NCBI GenBank assembly: GCA_030609785.1
Contig: JAUWTC010000120.1
Location: 1 to 7,405, forward strand
Length of the DNA stretch: 7,405 bases
DNA from: Holophagae bacterium
GTDB taxonomy: Bacteria; Acidobacteriota; Thermoanaerobaculia; Thermoanaerobaculales; Sulfomarinibacteraceae
Reading direction: 5' to 3'
Numbering within the stretch: position 1 is the stretch's first letter; every line of letters begins with the position of its first letter. The notes below the pieces were generated by a model that ran no database searches, was not told the DNA's origin, and worked only from the letters and a program-made list of their open reading frames with translations. Both the position numbers and the translations under genes were made by a program. Below are positions 5,204 to 7,405 of the stretch, in pieces.

Positions 5204-6773
5204 GGGTCAAACCCTGCACGGCGTGCACAGTCATGCCGTGTGGTTTGCCGCGGGAGTCTTCGGTATTTCGTTGGCCTTCTTCGGTTTCTTCTTCAATTAC
5301 GGTCTTGCGGTCTTTGATGAGGGTGTCCTTCTGCAGGGGATCCAGCTTGAGGCGGAAGGGCGGATGGATTTTGCCAAGTTCTGCCACTACTCCTCTCAGT
5401 ACCGGTGGTTCGCCCTGCTCTTTCCGGACGGTCAGCCCAACCTCGAGGTCGTTCGAGCGGTGTGGGTCGTCATCAGGGCCGCAACCGCCGCGCTGATTTT
5501 CTTGATTTCTGCGATGGTGGTACCAAAGCGCTGGGCATGGGTACCGGTCGTTCTGTTTCTGGCCTTGCCGGGTCCGTGGCACAAGGCCTTTGTCGCATTT
5601 TCCCTGTGCCTGTGCCTGCATGCCATGTTGCGTTTAGTAGCGTCGGCGTCGGTTCGCCGCTACGTCTGGTTGGCGTTGTGTATTGGCTTTGCATTTGCTG
5701 CCCACCCCTACACCGCCGTGCCGACTTTGATGGGGTGGGTCGGGGTCGTGGCGGTCATCCCCGCCATGTGGCGCGGTCCGTTTTCTTCAGTCCCGCCGAG
5801 GCGTCGGTTCATGCTGTGGCATGGATCTTTTGGAGTAGCACTGGTTTTATTCACTGTTGTGCTGGCGGATTATTTCCGTCAGATCAACCCATTGTCATTG
5901 GGTACACACAACCTCAGTCTCATCGCCTCGATCGCCTCCGGGTCGCGGTTCTTTGCCGCACAGTTGGGTCGATGTATTTCGGATCCGCAGATGGCCCTGA
6001 CCCTCTCGATCTATCTGATGATCCTGCCGGTTGTGGCAATCTCCCTTTGGATTGTCCTCAAGAATCGGTGGTCGGGCGGCTCGGAGGCGATCCGTGCCGC
6101 CGTCCTTTGCCTTGTCATTGTCGGGCTTGTCAATCTGTCGAAATGGGCCGTTCGGCTCGACCTGGCTCATTTCCTTCAAAATGCTGCGCCGATCTGGATA
6201 CTTTTGGTTTTTGTCGTGTCCCGGGTGGTGTCCCGGGAAGGTCCGGGAGCGCTCCTTCGACGTGCGGGCGGAGCTCTGGTGTGTGGTTGGATCGCCGCCG
6301 CCGTCATTTTCGGAGTGACCAGCTCGGACACCTTTGTCGGGGGCATCGGGACCCGGTTTTTCACAACCAACGTCGACCTGCCCCATCCTCACGGCGTTCT
6401 CCATGTCAAACCGGAGGTCAGGGATTCCCTTATGCGGTTGGAGCGTGCCATTCGGGCCAACAGCAGCGCAGAAGATCCTGTGTTGATCTGCGCGTTTCCA
6501 AAGATTCTCTATTACCTCGCCGAACGGCGGAGTCCGTTGATCGTGCCTGTGATCGCATTTCCTTCCAGTTCTTTCGCGACGTCGATCAAGGAGATGGTGG
6601 CGGAAATACGCCGAAAGAACACCGCGGTCATTCTCTTCTCCGACAGCCCGATCATCCCCCGGGAGAGCTTCAGGCTGGTTAATCTCGCTCCCGAGCTTTA
6701 CGGCCTGATCACTACGGAGTATCGGGAGGTGGAAGAGATCGACGGAATTCAGGTCAGGGTTCTCGCTGATTGA
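5190..6773 (+). CDS. Polytopic membrane protein, GT-C glycosyltransferase-like
   Basis: The protein has 527 residues. Its ATG at 5190 overlaps the previous gene's end by 14 bases; no strong Shine-Dalgarno is seen, so coupling is likely. A first membrane helix (about 17-38) is followed by VFDEG (41-45), matching the acidic motif after TM1 in GT-C enzymes that use polyprenyl-phosphate sugars. Further hydrophobic segments lie at about 93-112, 116-127, 133-150, 158-175, 176-193, 209-226, 268-290, 301-316, 334-347 and 360-376, giving about 10-11 helices. The motif RLDLAHFLQ (322-330) ahead of a late helix resembles the R-x-D-x-x-H segment seen in related GT-C proteins. The last 150 residues are soluble, probably periplasmic, with alternating strands (VLICAFPKILYYL, TAVILFSD). 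It probably transfers a sugar or related group to a lipid or glycan at the outer face of the inner membrane. Donor and acceptor are unknown. Confidence 0.85.
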   Translation: MDSAEGQTLHGVHSHAVWFAAGVFGISLAFFGFFFNYGLAVFDEGVLLQGIQLEAEGRMDFAKFCHYSSQYRWFALLFPDGQPNLEVVRAVWVVIRAATAALIFLISAMVVPKRWAWVPVVLFLALPGPWHKAFVAFSLCLCLHAMLRLVASASVRRYVWLALCIGFAFAAHPYTAVPTLMGWVGVVAVIPAMWRGPFSSVPPRRRFMLWHGSFGVALVLFTVVLADYFRQINPLSLGTHNLSLIASIASGSRFFAAQLGRCISDPQMALTLSIYLMILPVVAISLWIVLKNRWSGGSEAIRAAVLCLVIVGLVNLSKWAVRLDLAHFLQNAAPIWILLVFVVSRVVSREGPGALLRRAGGALVCGWIAAAVIFGVTSSDTFVGGIGTRFFTTNVDLPHPHGVLHVKPEVRDSLMRLERAIRANSSAEDPVLICAFPKILYYLAERRSPLIVPVIAFPSSSFATSIKEMVAEIRRKNTAVILFSDSPIIPRESFRLVNLAPELYGLITTEYREVEEIDGIQVRVLAD

Positions 6774-6799
6774 AGTCGGTGAGAAGTACGGGCTAGCGC

Positions 6800-7405
6800 C
6801 TACTGGCGGGATAGGAGTCCCCGGATCCTTCTCAGGGGTGCGGTCATGCGCCAGGATAGCTGACTCGTCATGGCGTCCAGGGCTTCCAGGGTGGATCCAC
6901 AGGTTTCCTGGGATCGATCCAGCTCCTGTTCAAGTTGGTTGATCAAACTGTGCAGCCGCGCCTGCTCCGCATCAAGAGTGTTTTTCTCACTGGTCGCCTG
7001 TGCCAAGGCGTTTTCGAGGTTGGTGATGTGCTGACTGGCCCGGGTGATTTCAGAATCTCTGTTACGGATTTCCTTTTCGAGATTGGTGATGTGGCGGCCG
7101 GCCCGGGTGATTTCAGAGTCTTTGTTTTGGATTTCCTCTTTGAGGAGGGGGAGGTGCCCTGCAAGGCTGTGATGGTTAGTCTCCAACTCTTCGTAGGCAG
7201 TGTGGAGAGTCGCCAGGTCCGTTTCCAGGCGCTGAGCGTCTTTCTGGACTTCGCGGAGTTCTTTGGTCTGTTCGAGGAATTTTTTTTCGATCTCCGATGT
7301 CAAACCCAATGAGCGGGACAACAACTCGGCATGCTTGTTTTCGACCCGGGCGACCAGCTGCTGAAGTTCACCGATCAGGGATCGGAGGTGATCGGTTTCT
7401 TGACG
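6800..7405 (-). CDS. Coiled-coil C-terminal region of a surface-polysaccharide methyltransferase/glycosyltransferase-type protein (5' partial)
   Basis: The frame is open from the right window edge to TAG at 6800-6802, giving 201 residues with the N-terminus outside the window. A TTG at 7322-7324 could formally be a start, but the frame continues upstream in the same coiled-coil composition, so it is not preferred. The chain is rich in Glu, Gln, Lys, Arg, Leu and Asn in heptad-like spacing and lacks aromatics and cysteines except one Cys near the end. It includes a 21-residue tandem repeat (7010-7135). The tail SWRMTAPLRRIRGLLSRQ matches the 'SWR-T-PLR' ending found after coiled coils in O-antigen and capsule methyltransferases and glycosyltransferases, where it is thought to be a membrane- or partner-binding tail. 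The enzymatic domain, if any, is off the window. The gene converges on the GT-C-like gene with only 26 bases between stops (6774-6799), and no terminator hairpin was found there. Confidence 0.85.
   Translation of the reverse strand, partial: RQETDHLRSLIGELQQLVARVENKHAELLSRSLGLTSEIEKKFLEQTKELREVQKDAQRLETDLATLHTAYEELETNHHSLAGHLPLLKEEIQNKDSEITRAGRHITNLEKEIRNRDSEITRASQHITNLENALAQATSEKNTLDAEQARLHSLINQLEQELDRSQETCGSTLEALDAMTSQLSWRMTAPLRRIRGLLSRQ
7010..7135 (-). repeat. 63-bp tandem duplication encoding a 21-aa coiled-coil repeat
   Basis: Two adjacent 63-base units (7073-7135 and 7010-7072 in coding order) encode near-identical 21-mers: EIQNKDSEITRAGRHITNLEK, one residue beyond quoting length if extended, then a copy starting EIRNRDSEITRASQHITN. 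Only about five residues differ. Twenty-one residues are exactly three heptads, so duplication lengthens the coiled coil by a whole number of heptads without changing register. The DNA copies have diverged slightly, so the duplication is not brand new. Confidence 0.85.

Noticed and set aside
5195..5204. 10-bp palindrome CTCAGCTGAG at the overlap of the two last operon genes
   Set aside because: It is too short and lies inside coding sequence with no second copy; probably chance.
5405..6682. 425-codon plus-strand frame
   Set aside because: It overlaps the GT-C-like gene in another frame. Its translation is Gly, Arg and Ser rich with no membrane or domain pattern, while the competing frame has clear helices and motifs.
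6774..6799. Possible bidirectional terminator between convergent genes
   Set aside because: The 26-base gap contains GCTAGC but no stable stem followed by a T-run on either strand.

Overview
The window looks like chromosomal DNA from a GC-rich bacterium with protein-dense, mostly operonic organisation. No rRNA, tRNA, CRISPR array, transposase or phage gene was seen, and nothing fixes the phylum. The mix of genes is several radical SAM enzymes, a UDP-galactopyranose-mutase-like flavoprotein, a GT-C-type membrane protein and a coiled-coil protein ending in an 'SWR-TAPLR' tail. Such a mix is common in cell-envelope and surface-glycan loci of uncultivated Gram-negative phyla such as Acidobacteriota, Planctomycetota, Desulfobacterota or Nitrospirota. 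That placement is inference.

Layout: (1) 1-1094, minus strand, is a B12-binding radical SAM protein whose C-terminus runs off the left edge. (2) 1095-1304 is a non-coding divergent spacer. It holds a dispersed-repeat-like segment (three CGCAAAGA units) and a 7-bp-stem GC-rich hairpin. (3) 1305-1430 is a 41-aa small ORF with a near-perfect Shine-Dalgarno sequence, lying 6 nt before the next gene and in the same frame. (4) 1437-6773 is a tightly packed plus-strand operon of four genes: a radical SAM/SPASM-like protein, an FAD-dependent amine-oxidase/UGM-like protein (ATGA overlap), a second radical SAM protein with an N-terminal Cys/His knuckle (6-nt gap), and a GT-C-like polytopic membrane protein (14-nt overlap). 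(5) 6800-7405, minus strand and convergent, is the C-terminal part of a long coiled-coil protein of the kind often fused to surface-polysaccharide methyltransferases or glycosyltransferases. It contains a 63-bp tandem duplication.

The coupled start and stop codons make co-expression of the four (possibly five) plus-strand genes very likely. Two unlike radical SAM enzymes, one flavin oxidoreductase and one membrane glycosyltransferase-like protein suggest a multistep modification of a lipid, a lipid-linked glycan or possibly a small peptide at the membrane. The substrate cannot be read from the sequence. The most novel candidates are the operon as a unit, the 41-aa ORF ahead of the SPASM-like enzyme, and the knuckle-containing radical SAM protein, whose layout resembles the archaeal MJ0619/tetraether lipid synthase type.
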